Assembly: GCF_000208745.1 (NCBI RefSeq) | Contig: NC_030852.1 | Coordinates: 27,871,293-27,935,292 of the forward strand | DNA: 64,000 nucleotides | Direction: 5' to 3' | Origin: Theobroma cacao | Lineage: Eukaryota; Streptophyta; Magnoliopsida; Malvales; Malvaceae | Part shown: positions 51,546-63,027 of the stretch, piece by piece | How positions within the stretch are numbered: position 1 is the first letter of the stretch | Layout: each line of letters begins with the position of its first letter | Made by a program: the position numbers and the translations under genes | Notes under the pieces: generated by a model | Seen by the model: only the letters and a program-made list of their open reading frames with translations | What the model was told of the DNA's origin: nothing | The model's database searches: none

Positions 51546-53230
51546 GTATGTGTCTGCAAAGTCTGTAATACCCATGTTACGAAAGATTGTAGACTGTGAT
51601 TTGAAGTATAGACATTGTTTTTCTCTCAAGTATGCTGTTCGGTGTTAATAACAAACTCTTGCATTGCAATTCATGCTGGTTAAGAACACTAGACTGTTGC
51701 ATGTTGGTAGCCTTGCTGCATTATGCTGGTCAGTGTTAATACTTACTCTTGCACTGCAATTCATGCTGGTTAAGAACACTGGACTGTTGCATGTTGGTAG
51801 TCGGACTGCATCTTTATTTCATTGCAATTTTGGGAGGACAGTGATCCCCTTCTGGTCGGAAAGGGTGGTACTGGTTGGATATTAATCTTTTAAAAATTGG
51901 ATGGTTCTCTGACATGTTGAGAAAGAGCATGTGACAGAGTATTGCAATTAGTGTGTATGAGAAGGCACAATATTAGCTGCTCCATGGCCCAGAACTGTGG
52001 TATTTGGAGACAGTAAATGAATCTTGAATCCAAGAGCTTCAGAGTGCACTCTCCATGCATATTTTGGATTGTTGCAGCTACTGTTTGCGCCAGGAATGAC
52101 GCCAAGTAAGTTGATCAAAGAACGATGAGGACTTGACAATTTATATTTATTCATTGGAGCTAGGGAAAGCTCGAGAGGTAAAACATCTGCTGATGCTTTC
52201 CTAACAAGGTAGGTTGCTTTGTGTAAGCACGTAATGGAGTTAAAAGGAGCTTAATTAACATTTTCTTTTTCCTTGGCACATAAAGCTTTATTAACATTTA
52301 ACTTAACATACGGTTTTCCTTGACCATGAACAAAGGGTTTTTTTTTTTTATGCTGAAAATTTATGCAGGGTCCAGTTACTCTATTAAATTTTATTAATTA
52401 CGAAATAAAAAGTACAAAGGAGAGGATTTAAACTGTACCTTCAAGTTACATGATCATGGGAAAGTTTCGGATGAGCATTTAGAGTAAGGAAAATCATTTT
52501 ACGTGCATAACTTTTGATGTTACAGTAAAATAAATATTCTCTATTATTACATGGAGTCAATAAATTAAAATAAAATTTTAAACAGAAAATATAAATAAGA
52601 AAAGTACCTAGAATTGAGTGTTTTATTTTATAATTATAATTTTTACTATCGTCATAAAATTGAAATACATCTATATTGTAAAATTCTATGTGAATAGCAA
52701 AATAAGAAAAATAAACTAGGAGTATTACTCTTTTACTCTTTTACATTCATTTAAAGCGAATATAAGGTTAATTAACTTTATCTAATCTAAGAAACCTCTA
52801 AGCTAACCTTCTACTTGTGAAAATACCATAAACAAAGGGTTGCAATGGAGATATTACGTATGTTTTTTAGCAATTAGCTACCGTCAATTGTTTCTTCTAA
52901 GATAATTGATACGCATGTATTGATCAAATGAAAGCAATTATTCAAGCCATTGCATTGTGATCACCTATTTGTTAGAAATGTTTTAGCATGTAACAGTCAC
53001 ATTAGTCGTAAAAGAATTTGCAAATCCATCACTTTAACGAGTGTTTTCAAAGTAGAGATGTTCGTAGTCCTAAACATACTTATATATGGGCTCAAAATTT
53101 TAAAATATTCACATTATTATATATTATATTAATATTATTGATTATGTTTAATTAATTTGAATAAAAATACATTACTTATAGAATTAAAAAAAAACACCGG
53201 ATCATTTGGACTGAACTCTAGAAAATAGTA
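51546..53230. other. Intergenic region between ATS3-like gene and RH7
   Basis: Contains the ATS3-like 3'UTR, then a 91-bp tandem duplication (51631-51811) and AT-rich DNA. Short frames at 51664-52154 overlap on both strands and are not supported. No gene is seen. Confidence 0.5.
51631..51811. repeat. 91-bp tandem duplication
   Basis: Unit 1 (51631-51721) and unit 2 (51722-51811) share GCAATTCATGCTGGTTAAGA and ACTGTTGCATGTTGGTAG, with about ten differences and one small indel. It lies roughly 90 bp after the ATS3-like stop codon, so it may be transcribed in the 3'UTR. Confidence 0.85.
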
Positions 53231-53676
53231 CAGCCCAAACCTGATCCGAAATGGGTTGGGCTTTTTCAGGCTTTAATGGGCTGCAAATAGCCTATGGAGA
53301 ATCGGTTAGGCCAGTTCTGCGGCTCTCACTGCTTCGGTTAATAACACCTTTTGCTTCGAAGCTGTACGCCAGACATTTTTATTTTATAAGCGTTTGAAAG
53401 GCTTATTCCATTAGTCCAAGGCGGTCCAATCTAACGGCAAACATCTATATACTAAATAGGGTTTCAAAATCGAACGGCCGAAATCGAGTCCACCGCCAAA
53501 ACTATAAAATTGTAAACCCTAGCTTCTTCGGCCTTCCTCTTTCCCTCCTGCTACTGCGTTCACTGCCACATACTTTTCGCAGCAGGAGAAGAAACTCTTC
53601 CTTTTTTACTTCCCCTCACACTTCTAAATTTCTATTTAAAGCTTTTGAATTGTTAGTTTGTAAACTATCTAATCTA
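53231..53676 (+). promoter_or_regulatory. RH7 promoter with telo-boxes and site II-like motifs
   Basis: TGGGCT-type site II elements occur at 53257-53262 and 53277-53282, with a reverse-orientation AGCCCA at 53232-53237. A telo-box AAACCCTA lies at 53514-53521 and a reverse telo-box TAGGGTTT at 53457-53464. From established knowledge, site II (TCP-bound) elements together with telo-boxes mark promoters of plant ribosomal-protein and ribosome-biogenesis genes. That fits the nucleolar helicase starting at 53677. The motifs are seen directly; regulation is inferred. Confidence 0.6.
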
Positions 53677-56600
53677 ATGCCTTCTTTAGCTTTATCTGAT
53701 CTCAAAGCAAAGAAAGAAGAGAAAAAGATGAAGAAGAAGATTGCTCTCGAAACTCCAGAAACCGAGAAGAAGATGAAGAAGCTGAAGGAGCCGAGGCTAA
53801 AAGAGGAGGACAATGATTCGGAGTTGAAGAAGAGTAGGAAGAAGCGAAAGGCTTCGGAGCTCCAGTTGGAAGAGGAGGAGAGGAGCGAGACGAGCTCGGA
53901 TCTCGTTGAGCCGGTGAATGGGAACGAGAATAAGAAGAGAAAGAAACCGAAGGTGGAGGAAGAGGAAGAGGAAGAGGAAGATGAAGGGAAAAGTGAGGAT
54001 CCAAATGCTATTTCGAGGTTTCGGATTTCGGAAGCAGTTAGAGAGAAGCTGAAGTCGAAAGGGATTGAGTCGTTGTTTCCGATTCAGGCCATGACTTTTG
54101 ATATTGTTCTTGATGGCACTGACTTGGTTGGGCGTGCCAGAACCGGTCAGGTATAGTCTTTTGTTTTTGTTTATTGTTATCTTTAAATATGCGTGCACTT
54201 CAATTAGTGGCTGCTAATTCCAGATAGAATTTTACCGTTGGATATGTGTTTAGTTTAATAAGGACCAAGGATTTTATTGTGAATGTTGAAGATTTTTATG
54301 TGATAAATTGTGCTGCTATTTAATTGATTATCAACTCCATAATTTTGAGAATGCTTCACATTGCCTGAAATGTATGGTGGTATTCTCTGTTTGCTTAATC
54401 TTGAAGTTTGAACTATGATTAATGCGTTATGATTGTGTAGCTTTGTTGGCGGACAGAAATTTGTTAACTTAATTAAAACCATTGTTGTGCGACTGTTTCT
54501 GGAAGTTCTCTTCTTAAGTAACTCCTTAGCCTTGTTTGCAATTGTGCAGGGTAAGACACTGGCCTTTGTGTTGCCTATATTGGAGTCTTTAACAAATGGC
54601 CCCGCAAAAACATCAAGGAAGACTGGATATGGCAGGGCACCAAGTGTCCTGGTACTTTTACCAACCCGGGAATTGGCTAAACAGGTATAGCACTTTGAAC
54701 CTTATTCTCTAGACCTGAGACTCTTTGATAGTGCCTTTTTTTTATCTGTGAAGTTTATAATAATTAACCTTTTGTTTCTAGGTATTTGATGACTTTGAAG
54801 TTTATGGCGAGGTGTTGGGGTTGACATCATGCTGTTTATATGGAGGAGCTCCTTACCACAGCCAAGAGATGAAACTGAAGAGAGGGGTTGATATAGTTGT
54901 TGGGACGCCTGGACGTGTAAAGGTAACCTTTTCTTATTATTAATTCAAGCTGTTTAGCTAGTTTTAGAGATGTCATTAAATTCTATACATTTTTTTAATA
55001 CTTCTATTATCTGACATTTGGTGTTCTCTTGCAAATGGTGCAGGACCACATAGAAAGGAGGAATATTGACTTAGGCTCATTGCAATTTAGAATTCTTGAT
55101 GAGGCAGATGAAATGTTGAGAATGGGATTTGTTGATGATGTTGAACTTATATTAGGTATGTATTTTTGTGTATGCTGTATTTTTTTGGGTGGTGGTTGGG
55201 TAGTACATTTTTTTAATATGAATGTTAGAGAAGTAAATACCTTACATTGTTGTGTACAGGAACACCTGTGCCTTTATACCAATTATTTGATACTATTGAC
55301 CCCTATGTGCATCACTCTTCTTTTTAAATTACTGAAGATATTTTAATTTTCAGGTAAGGTAGAGGATGCAAGTAAAGTTCAGACGCTTCTCTTTAGTGCC
55401 ACGTTGCCAGACTGGGTGAAGGGTGTATGTTTCTTAACTTCTTTCATGCATTGAAGTATTTCTATTAGCTCCAAGATCTTCTACATCTATAAGAACTCAA
55501 ATTGAAAATGTGAAATTGGATATTGTTTTTCTTTATTTACCTATCTGATTGAAAATTTTTTTCATCGCCAGATTGCTGCAAGGTTTCTTAAAACAAGTAA
55601 GAAGACTGTCGATCTTGTTGGTAATGAGAAGATGAAGGCCAGTACCAATGTTAGGCATATTGTCTTACCCTGTTCTAAGTCGGCAAGGTCCCAGCTGATC
55701 CCAGATATTATTCGTTGTTATAGCAGGTTTGGTATTTTAGTTTTAAAATAATTTTTATTGCTACAATTTAGATTTCCTTTCGATAATTTGGCTGAGTTAT
55801 TTTCGTCATTCCTCCTTGTGGGATGGATATGATTCAGTGGTGGACGAACTATTATTTTCACTGAGACAAAGGATTCTGCTTCTGAGCTTGCTGGCTTGCT
55901 GGCTGGCTCCCGGGCTTTGCATGGGGACATACAGCAGGCTCAACGTGAGGTAAAGTGTTATGTGGAGTACATCATTTATCATTATTTCCCTAAAGCCAAA
56001 CAAACTCTGTTGTTTTACTGGTACTCATTTTGTTATGTGCTTGTAGGTCACGCTTAATGGGTTCCGGTCAGGCAAGTTCTTGACGTTAGTGGCTACAAAT
56101 GTGGCAGCACGAGGATTAGATATCAATGATGTGCAGTTAATTATCCAGGTCTGTTTGGATACACTTGTTTTTCAAAATTTTGTTGTGTGTTCTTGATTCT
56201 GTTATATTTATCTATCAATAAGTCTATTTCAGTGTGAGCCTCCACGTGATGTAGAAGCCTATATTCATCGGTCTGGACGTACAGGAAGAGCAGGTAAATG
56301 ATAATTTAGCCCTTCCTTTTTGATTTGGTTGGTGAGAATTTGATAAGATACTGAAAGAGTTATTAATATTTTAGGCAATACTGGAGTCGCCGTCATGCTT
56401 TATGATCCTAAAAGATCAAACATATCTAAGATAGAAAGAGAATCTGGTGTGAAATTTGAGCACATATCTGCACCTCAGCCTGTTGATATTGCTAAATCTG
56501 CTGGTGTAGAAGCAGCAAAAATAATCACCCAAGTTTCTGACAGGTATATTTGCAAATAGTTTTATTTGATCTCTTCTTTGTATCTTGTCATCCTTAAATC

Positions 56601-58219
56601 TTAACCTCAATGAGATTGCAGCGTAATTCCTGCGTTCAAGTCTGTTGCTCAGGAGTTATTGGAAACTTCTGGTCTATCAGCAGAAGATCTACTTGCCAAA
56701 GCACTAGCCAAGGCTGCTGTGAGTTCTCTTCCTACCCCCAATGGATGTTCAATTCTCTTCATATTATGAATACTCTCTTTCTGGTGTTTGGAATATAAAA
56801 ATAAAAATAAAAATAAAAATTTAACTCTGGTTTCCTTTTTTTGGTTCAAAAGACTAATTATTGCTTTATTTTTCAGGGTTACTCTGAGATAAAGAGTAGA
56901 TCCCTTCTAACATCTATGGAGAACCATGTTACATTACTTCTCGAAGCTGGAAAACCTATTTACACACTCTCGTAAGCTCATGAAACTTTCATTTTTTTAT
57001 CTTTGTAATTGATATAGTTTATGTAAAGGGGATAGATATCACTAACAACTCAAGGGCTTAAAAGCAAGGAATTCTATACTCAATTTTCAAATCTCAAGAT
57101 ATCTCAGTCTTAATAATCTCAATAAATAGGAAGCTACTGAGAATTGCAATAAAAGATGTTTATAACGAACACAATACCCTAATTGAATAACCCAAAATAC
57201 AATAACTATGAATTTGGAATGAGTTGAATCTATGATATATGAAATTCTAAGGATCAATTCCTTTATTTTCTATCATCCTTCCCCAGTAATTAATCTAGCC
57301 TTCTGTTGTAAAAATTATTTATTTATTTGTACCTTGGTTAAAATAACTAATTAGTTTGAGGAACTTTTGGATGTGCACCATTAGTTTTCAATTTTTGTTA
57401 CCGAGCCATCTGAATTTGATTAATTCTTTCTGACCCCCTTTCTTATTTCATGTATTAGATTTGTTTTTGGTGTCTTAAAAAGATTCTTGCCTGAGGAGAA
57501 GGTGCAGTCAGTGCAGGGTATGACCCTTACTGCTGATGGAATGGGTGCAGTGTTTGATGTGGCAGAAGAAGATGTGGAAACATTTCTTGCCGGTAATTTT
57601 TTCTAGTTGATAGTTTAATTTTCAATTGTATAGAGGCATTTGTTCTTAATATTTTTCTTTGATGCTCCTCTAACATGCTCATTCTTTTGGTTGTTAAACA
57701 TGTAGCACCGTTCACCAAACAAAATGTGTATATGTTTCTCTTAAGTGATGTGATTGGTGTGGCTTGGTCAAGCTTATGTTCTAAGTTCCTTTTTTTTTAG
57801 GAATTGAGTTTTAGGCTTTTAGTTTTCTTCCCATGCCAAAGTATTTGTTGTACTGGTCTTCTTGAATGTTGGGATTCATTGTTTCTGGTTAGTAATCTTA
57901 GGTATAGGTTTAACACCCCTTTTCTATCCTTCTGGTTCCAGGTGCTGAAAATGCAGCTAATGTTAGCTTAGAGGTGTTGAAGAAAGAATTGCCACGTCTA
58001 CAAGAGAGAGACCAGTCAAGGGGGAGATCTGGTGGTGGACGGGGTGGTTTTGGTGATAGAAATGGAGGCGGTGGTAGGTACTCTGGAGGCGGTGGTAGGT
58101 ACTCTGGAGGCGGTGGTAGGTTCTCTGGAGGCAAAGGTGGCCGAGGTGGATTTTCTGATAGAAGGTTTTCTAATGGTTCAAGTGGTGGGCGAGGGCGCTA
58201 CAATAGCAAGAAATGGTGA
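53677..58219 (+). CDS. RH7: DEAD-box RNA helicase 7 (PRH75 type), nucleolar
   Basis: ATP-dependent RNA helicase/chaperone of the nucleolus, involved in rRNA processing. Fourteen exons: 53677-54150, 54550-54684, 54782-54922, 55044-55155, 55354-55424, 55572-55726, 55838-55949, 56047-56148, 56233-56293, 56375-56543, 56622-56718, 56877-56971, 57459-57592, 57942-58219. They total 711 residues in frame. A long Lys/Glu-rich N-terminal extension (residues 5-112) carries likely nuclear signals (KKRKKPK). Helicase motifs: FPIQAMTFD (Q motif), ARTGQGKT (154-161), [12 protein letters not shown] (269-272), SAT (302-304), [10 protein letters not shown] and [10 protein letters not shown] (446-455). A GUCT-like domain follows (near 545-620), then a Gly/Arg-rich RNA-binding tail (647-711). 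The ATG at 53677 is the first in the frame. All motifs are intact. Confidence 0.94.
58064..58126 (+). repeat. Three 21-nt in-frame coding repeats in the RH7 Gly-rich tail
   Basis: Units at 58064-58084, 58085-58105 and 58106-58126 each encode GGGGRYS or GGGGRFS. They are nearly identical in DNA, so copy number is likely to vary between alleles without disturbing the frame. Confidence 0.85.
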
Positions 58220-59197
58220 GGGTCCTGAAGATGGAAGAAAATATTCAATATGAGCCCAAGGGCATTTTCATTTTGTTTTTTGTGGCTAATCTGTAGGTTC
58301 GTTTTTATTTTTATTTGTTTTCGTTATATGATTAAGTGTATCTGCTGGGGGTTTTGCCTTCCTCCCCGTGTTTCTTACTTCTCACTGAAATGGTAAGAAA
58401 AAATTACATTTGAGTATGTATTCTTTGCTCGCAACCAAAACAGAGAAAAAAGAATATAGAATATCCAAATTATGGCTTATCCCATAATTGCATTTAAATA
58501 ATTATTGACGCCATGGAATTTTCTAGTATTATCAAAGGCATGTTATTCTTGATGTTCTTGTCAAAATTATATTCTAAAGCTCAATCTATTGTCTTATTCA
58601 TATCAATTGAGCTTAAAATAGAAATTAAAAAATGTCCATTGAAAATCTCGTCATTGATTTTCAATTGAGGTAACGGTACCCGATTACATATCCGGTAAAA
58701 GACTTTTACCCACTTTTCATCACAAGTAAGCAGTGGGCGGATCCACCTTACTCTCAATTTTTGAATATAATGTAACATTAGTTGAATATAAATGTTAATG
58801 AAAAAAATTTATATTTTCTATTTAATTTTAATAAATGAAATGACAAATAAAAATTATGTAATATTTAGCGAAAATGAGCGACAACATAGATTAGATACAT
58901 TATTTACCTAATTTTTTTATTTTCGTTTTTTAAAAATTTTGTTGCTTGGCATTACAAACTGCACCGGTGTCCATGTTTCGGCCTTTCAGATTCCAGACAG
59001 CTCCACACCCACCCAGACCTCTTACTGTCTTGCTTTACTTTTTTTTTTTCACATTTTTTATCTCAATTTTCTCTTTCTTATTTTGTTTTCCTGTTGTACT
59101 TCCATCAGCCTGCCGTTCCCTCTCTTCCTTTCCTAGAAAAAGAATTCGAAACTTTGGATGACTCGAAATCTCTGTTGAATATTTATTTTCCAACATC
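58220..59197. other. RH7 3'UTR and OMA1 promoter
   Basis: No gene is supported. The left part is RH7 3'UTR. 58.5-58.95 kb is AT-rich. The final 150 bp before OMA1 are pyrimidine-rich (runs of T with TTTCTC and CTTCC), as in a promoter/leader. Confidence 0.5.
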
Positions 59198-62100
59198 ATG
59201 GCATGCTGCAGAAGGGCAAAGTTTGCACTCAATACCCTGCGCAATAGTTTCAGTTCAAGGCCTATTCTCAAATCTCCAATCCAAGATTCGTCTTCACTAA
59301 TCTCCCAGAGCCTTGGGTCTTCGATTTCATCTGCTAACAGAGCTAAGTTTTCTGCGTTCTCTTCACATTCTTCTATTTCGCAGAGACCAGGAATTTCTAG
59401 TAAGTATCGGTATATTCCGTTTTTAAATGGTGCCAAGAGATTTTACTATGTTGATCGTTACCATGTTCAACATTTTAAGCGGCGGGGTCCACTAAGGTGG
59501 TTCCAAAATCCAAGAAATGTGTTGATATTTGTCTTGGTTGGTTCAGGGGTTTTGATTACTGTGTATTCTGGTAATTTAGAAACTGTTCCTTACACAAAGC
59601 GAAAGCATTTCATTCTCTTGTCCAAAGAAACAGAGAAAAGGATGGGAGAGGCTCAATTTAAGCAACTGATGGCAAATTTTAAGGGAAAGATATTGCCTCC
59701 ATTACACCCAGAAAGCGTGAGAGTGCGACTGATAGCTAAAAATATTGTTGATGCGCTCAAAAAAGGGTTGAACCATGATCAAACATGGAGTGATTTGGTG
59801 TATGAATCGCCCGGGAGCTCATTTGGACATGAGAGTGGACATGAGACGATGGCACCATTGAGTGAGAAGGAAGGGGAGTCAGGGGTGAATTGGTCCCGTG
59901 AAGATGAGATTCTTGATGATAAGTGGGTTCAGCAAAGTAGGAAGGAAAGTCAACAGAGAGGGTCGCAACCGACAACGTCTCATTTGGAAGGATTGGCTTG
60001 GGAACTTATGGTGATCAATGAACCTGTTATTAATGCATTTTGTTTGCCTGGTGGGAAGATTGTGGTGTTCACAGGGTTGCTTGAGCATTTTAAAACTGAT
60101 GCCGAGCTAGCAACCATAATTGCACATGAGGTATACATTGCTCATCACTTTAGTATTGTCATTTTTTGTTGGCTGTGGGAGTGATATCTTTTAATTGTGT
60201 TTATCTGATTAGGTTGCGCATGCAGTGGCTCGACATGTAGCTGAACAAATAACAAAGAATTTATGGTTTACCATCCTACAATTGATCCTATATCAGTTCT
60301 TTATGCCTGATCTGGTCAACACAATGTCAGCGCTCCTCTTGAGACTCCCCTTCTCTCGGAAGTAAGGTTTTTATATTTGTTCTTTTGAAGAATATCAATT
60401 GAATTATATTGTGTATAAAGATAATCAGGGTTTTATCAAGAAGAATCAAGAAACATGAGTTATCTCTGAAAATTTGTTACCATCATATAGTTTAAGAGTA
60501 GGTGATTGCTTGGTGGAAAAATGTCTTGTGAAAGTATACATGAGTAGCATTACAGGTTTTATAGTAATATTTAAGCCAAAATTTCATAGATTGTTTCTTC
60601 TGCAGGATGTGTGTGCGTATACATATTATATGTAATTTGATGTTATAATGGGAATATCCAGTACTTTGTGACCTCTTTGTCCGTCATAAGAGATGTGCTC
60701 ATCTGCTTAAATTTCTGGATGTATTCTTCTTTTAAATATTCCAGTTTAGTTCTTCTGATGCCTGGGTGCTGCATCTGCAATGCCATTAGGTGTGATATAC
60801 CACAAAAAATAACAAAGCAGAGCAATGACTCTGTGAATCCATTTCATGTCAACTAGAATCTCTCTCAGGTTTGTTAGATCCCTGTTTCCTCAAGCAAATT
60901 AACTACTGTCAAATAGAATTTGAGAGTTTTACTTCTGATGTTCTTTTCTTTTGCCCTCTTTTATTATCTTCCTTGTAACATATGCATTCCCCTAGGCAGT
61001 GATATCCAAGAATAAGTGGGTATCAATAAACATGTTTGATGTCACACAGGTTGCTTGAGATTAGCGCTATACTCCCGTGTCTAGTCAAGCATACAAAATA
61101 ACTGGGTACTGAAAGCAAAAATAGTATTAAACTGTTGCTAAACATATTAGAAAGTGTTTTTCTGCAGATTCAGAGTTTCACATTTTGCTTAGGAGCGCCA
61201 TGTCTCTGCACCCTTTGTGGCTTTGAGCAAGTTAACTGTTTCTAACTTGGGTTTCCCTTATCTCTCAAATGCTAAACCTCTTGGTAACTTCCCACTAGTT
61301 CTAGTGCATGCTGTTCATGCTTCATTCACAAAAATAAAATGATCCTTTGTTTGGGAATTTTTTTGGCTGAATTTTGGTCAGTAGTGAATATTGAAATCAT
61401 ATGGCCTTGTCCCTGGGAAAAAGAAGCGTCCACTAGAAATCCAATATCTAGTGACAAACTTGGATTTTTTGGAAGCTTTCAGCTTTACAGAAGCATTTAT
61501 CAGTTCTTGATCCAATTCTTTTATTGAAATATCTTAGGTCTTAGCTATTCACTCTGGAACCTCTGTCAATTGTCGAGGTGTGCCTGATGCAGAATAGGTT
61601 AATAGGTGACCACTCCTCTAGAATTATTATTCCAAGTTCGAATTCTTTCTCCCCTACTCGATTATGAAAAATGATGTGCTTTCACACATTTACCAATATA
61701 TCCTGGATTTTCTCCTATTTGACATGAACAAATATTTTTAGGTGCAGTTTAATTGCACTCAAATATAGATCTTTGGCTGAGGACTGATGAAAGATCCCGT
61801 GATTCTTTCCATTTGTCTACAAAGACAAGCTTAGCCATTGTATTGACCCCAAATAAAACTGCATTAGCACCCCCCCCCCCTCCCCCCCCCCCCCCAAAAG
61901 AGANNNNNNNNNNNNNNNNNNNNNNNNTCACCCCCCCCCCTCCCCCCCCCCCCAAAAGAGAGAGTGAACCCTATTGGTTTTCCTGCTTTTGTGCTGTTGG
62001 GTTAAGGTTTTATTGATTTACTGAGAACCCACATCTCAAAGCATTATTGCTATATATCTTCCCTTTACCCTTTAATTAACTTTAATATGTCCTGAAAGCT

Positions 62101-62416
62101 ACATTGTTAAATGTCATTCTCATGGTTGTCCCAGTGCTTACCACCCCTTATTATCATCTTTGATAGGATGGAAATTGAAGCAGATTACATTGGGCTGTTG
62201 TTGATGGCATCTGCTGGCTATGATCCTCGAGTTGCTCCCAAAGTGTTTGAGAAGTTGGGAAAGATTGGAGGGAGTTCAGCTCTGGAAGATTATCTCTCCA
62301 CACATCCATCTTCAAAGAAAAGAGCTCAGTTACTGGCTCAAGCTCAAGTAATGGAAGAAGCAATTACGATTTACCGGGAGGCCATAGCAGGACGTGGGGT
62401 TGAGGGTTTTCTCTAG
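59198..62416 (+). CDS. OMA1: OMA1-like mitochondrial inner-membrane metalloendopeptidase (M48)
   Basis: Zinc protease of the mitochondrial inner membrane, active in membrane protein quality control and stress responses. Three exons, 59198-60130, 60213-60361 and 62167-62416, give 443 residues in frame. The N terminus is Arg/Ser-rich with almost no acidic residues (MACCRRAKFALNTLRNSFSS), a typical mitochondrial presequence. One hydrophobic segment, VLIFVLVGSGVLITVYSG, lies near residues 107-124. The zinc motif HEVAH is at 310-314, split by the first intron between Glu311 and Val312. The downstream M48 glutamate motif EIEAD is at 363-367. NAFCLPGGKIVVFTGLL upstream is also typical of M48. Intron 2 is 1.8 kb and contains an assembly gap in a C-rich tract. 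The plus-strand frame past 60130 is intron read-through. Confidence 0.94.
61868..61961. other. Poly-C tract with 24-N assembly gap inside OMA1 intron 2
   Basis: CACCCC...TCCCC...AAAAGAGA occurs on both sides of a 24-N run (61904-61927). The duplicated flanks suggest that two contig ends overlap over one poly-C/T tract rather than that sequence is missing. It lies inside an intron and does not affect the coding model. Confidence 0.8.
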
Positions 62417-63027
62417 GATTGCATGATACCACCATGAAGCTACTCTCTCTCTGCAACCTAGAAGCCACACCAGCTTGTGAAGTTTAAGAGCTCCATATAC
62501 TTTTAAGTTCTTCCTTGCATTTATCTTATTTACAAAATTTTCATTTTTGTAGTCGAGTTTTCATTTACCATGTCATTCTGCAGCAATTGTAACTATTAGA
62601 GTTCCATAAAGTCAGAAAATTTTGTTTCTGCAGCAAGTGTTATGAAATTGTAACCATGGTGTCCGTTGTTTGTCCTCATTCTTTAACCTGCCTGTTGGAA
62701 GGATCATGTTTTTTCTTGCTCGGTTAAGAATTGCGAATCAGGTGAAAGTTTGGGCGTTTGCTGTCTGAATACTCTAGAGACAAGCTCTGACATCACTTGT
62801 TTGGTAAGGAATGAGGCAGCAAATGCACGCTTTTTGCGTGGCTGATTAGCCCAACGAAAGCTTACCAGACAATCTGAATGCGACTAAACCAAACCAACCT
62901 GGAGGAGATCTTGTCCAATCCAAAAAACAGAAAATATCATGGCCCAATCAGACGCAGTGTAAGCAGTCAGTCAGTGTCGTTCACTTTTCCACCCGTTTTA
63001 GTCTCTGGGCTACACCATTAGCTGAGC
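62417..63027. other. OMA1 3'UTR and short intergenic gap
   Basis: No gene is seen. The first ~250 bp are probably OMA1 3'UTR and the last ~200 bp the promoter of the PPR gene. Confidence 0.5.

Noticed and set aside
61560..61680. tRNA-like B box (AAGTTCGAATTC) in OMA1 intron 2
   Set aside because: No matching A box or cloverleaf; too weak for a tRNA or SINE call.
61749..62016. Pro-rich or Gly-rich frames across the poly-C tract
   Set aside because: Artefact of a homopolymer and N gap inside an intron.
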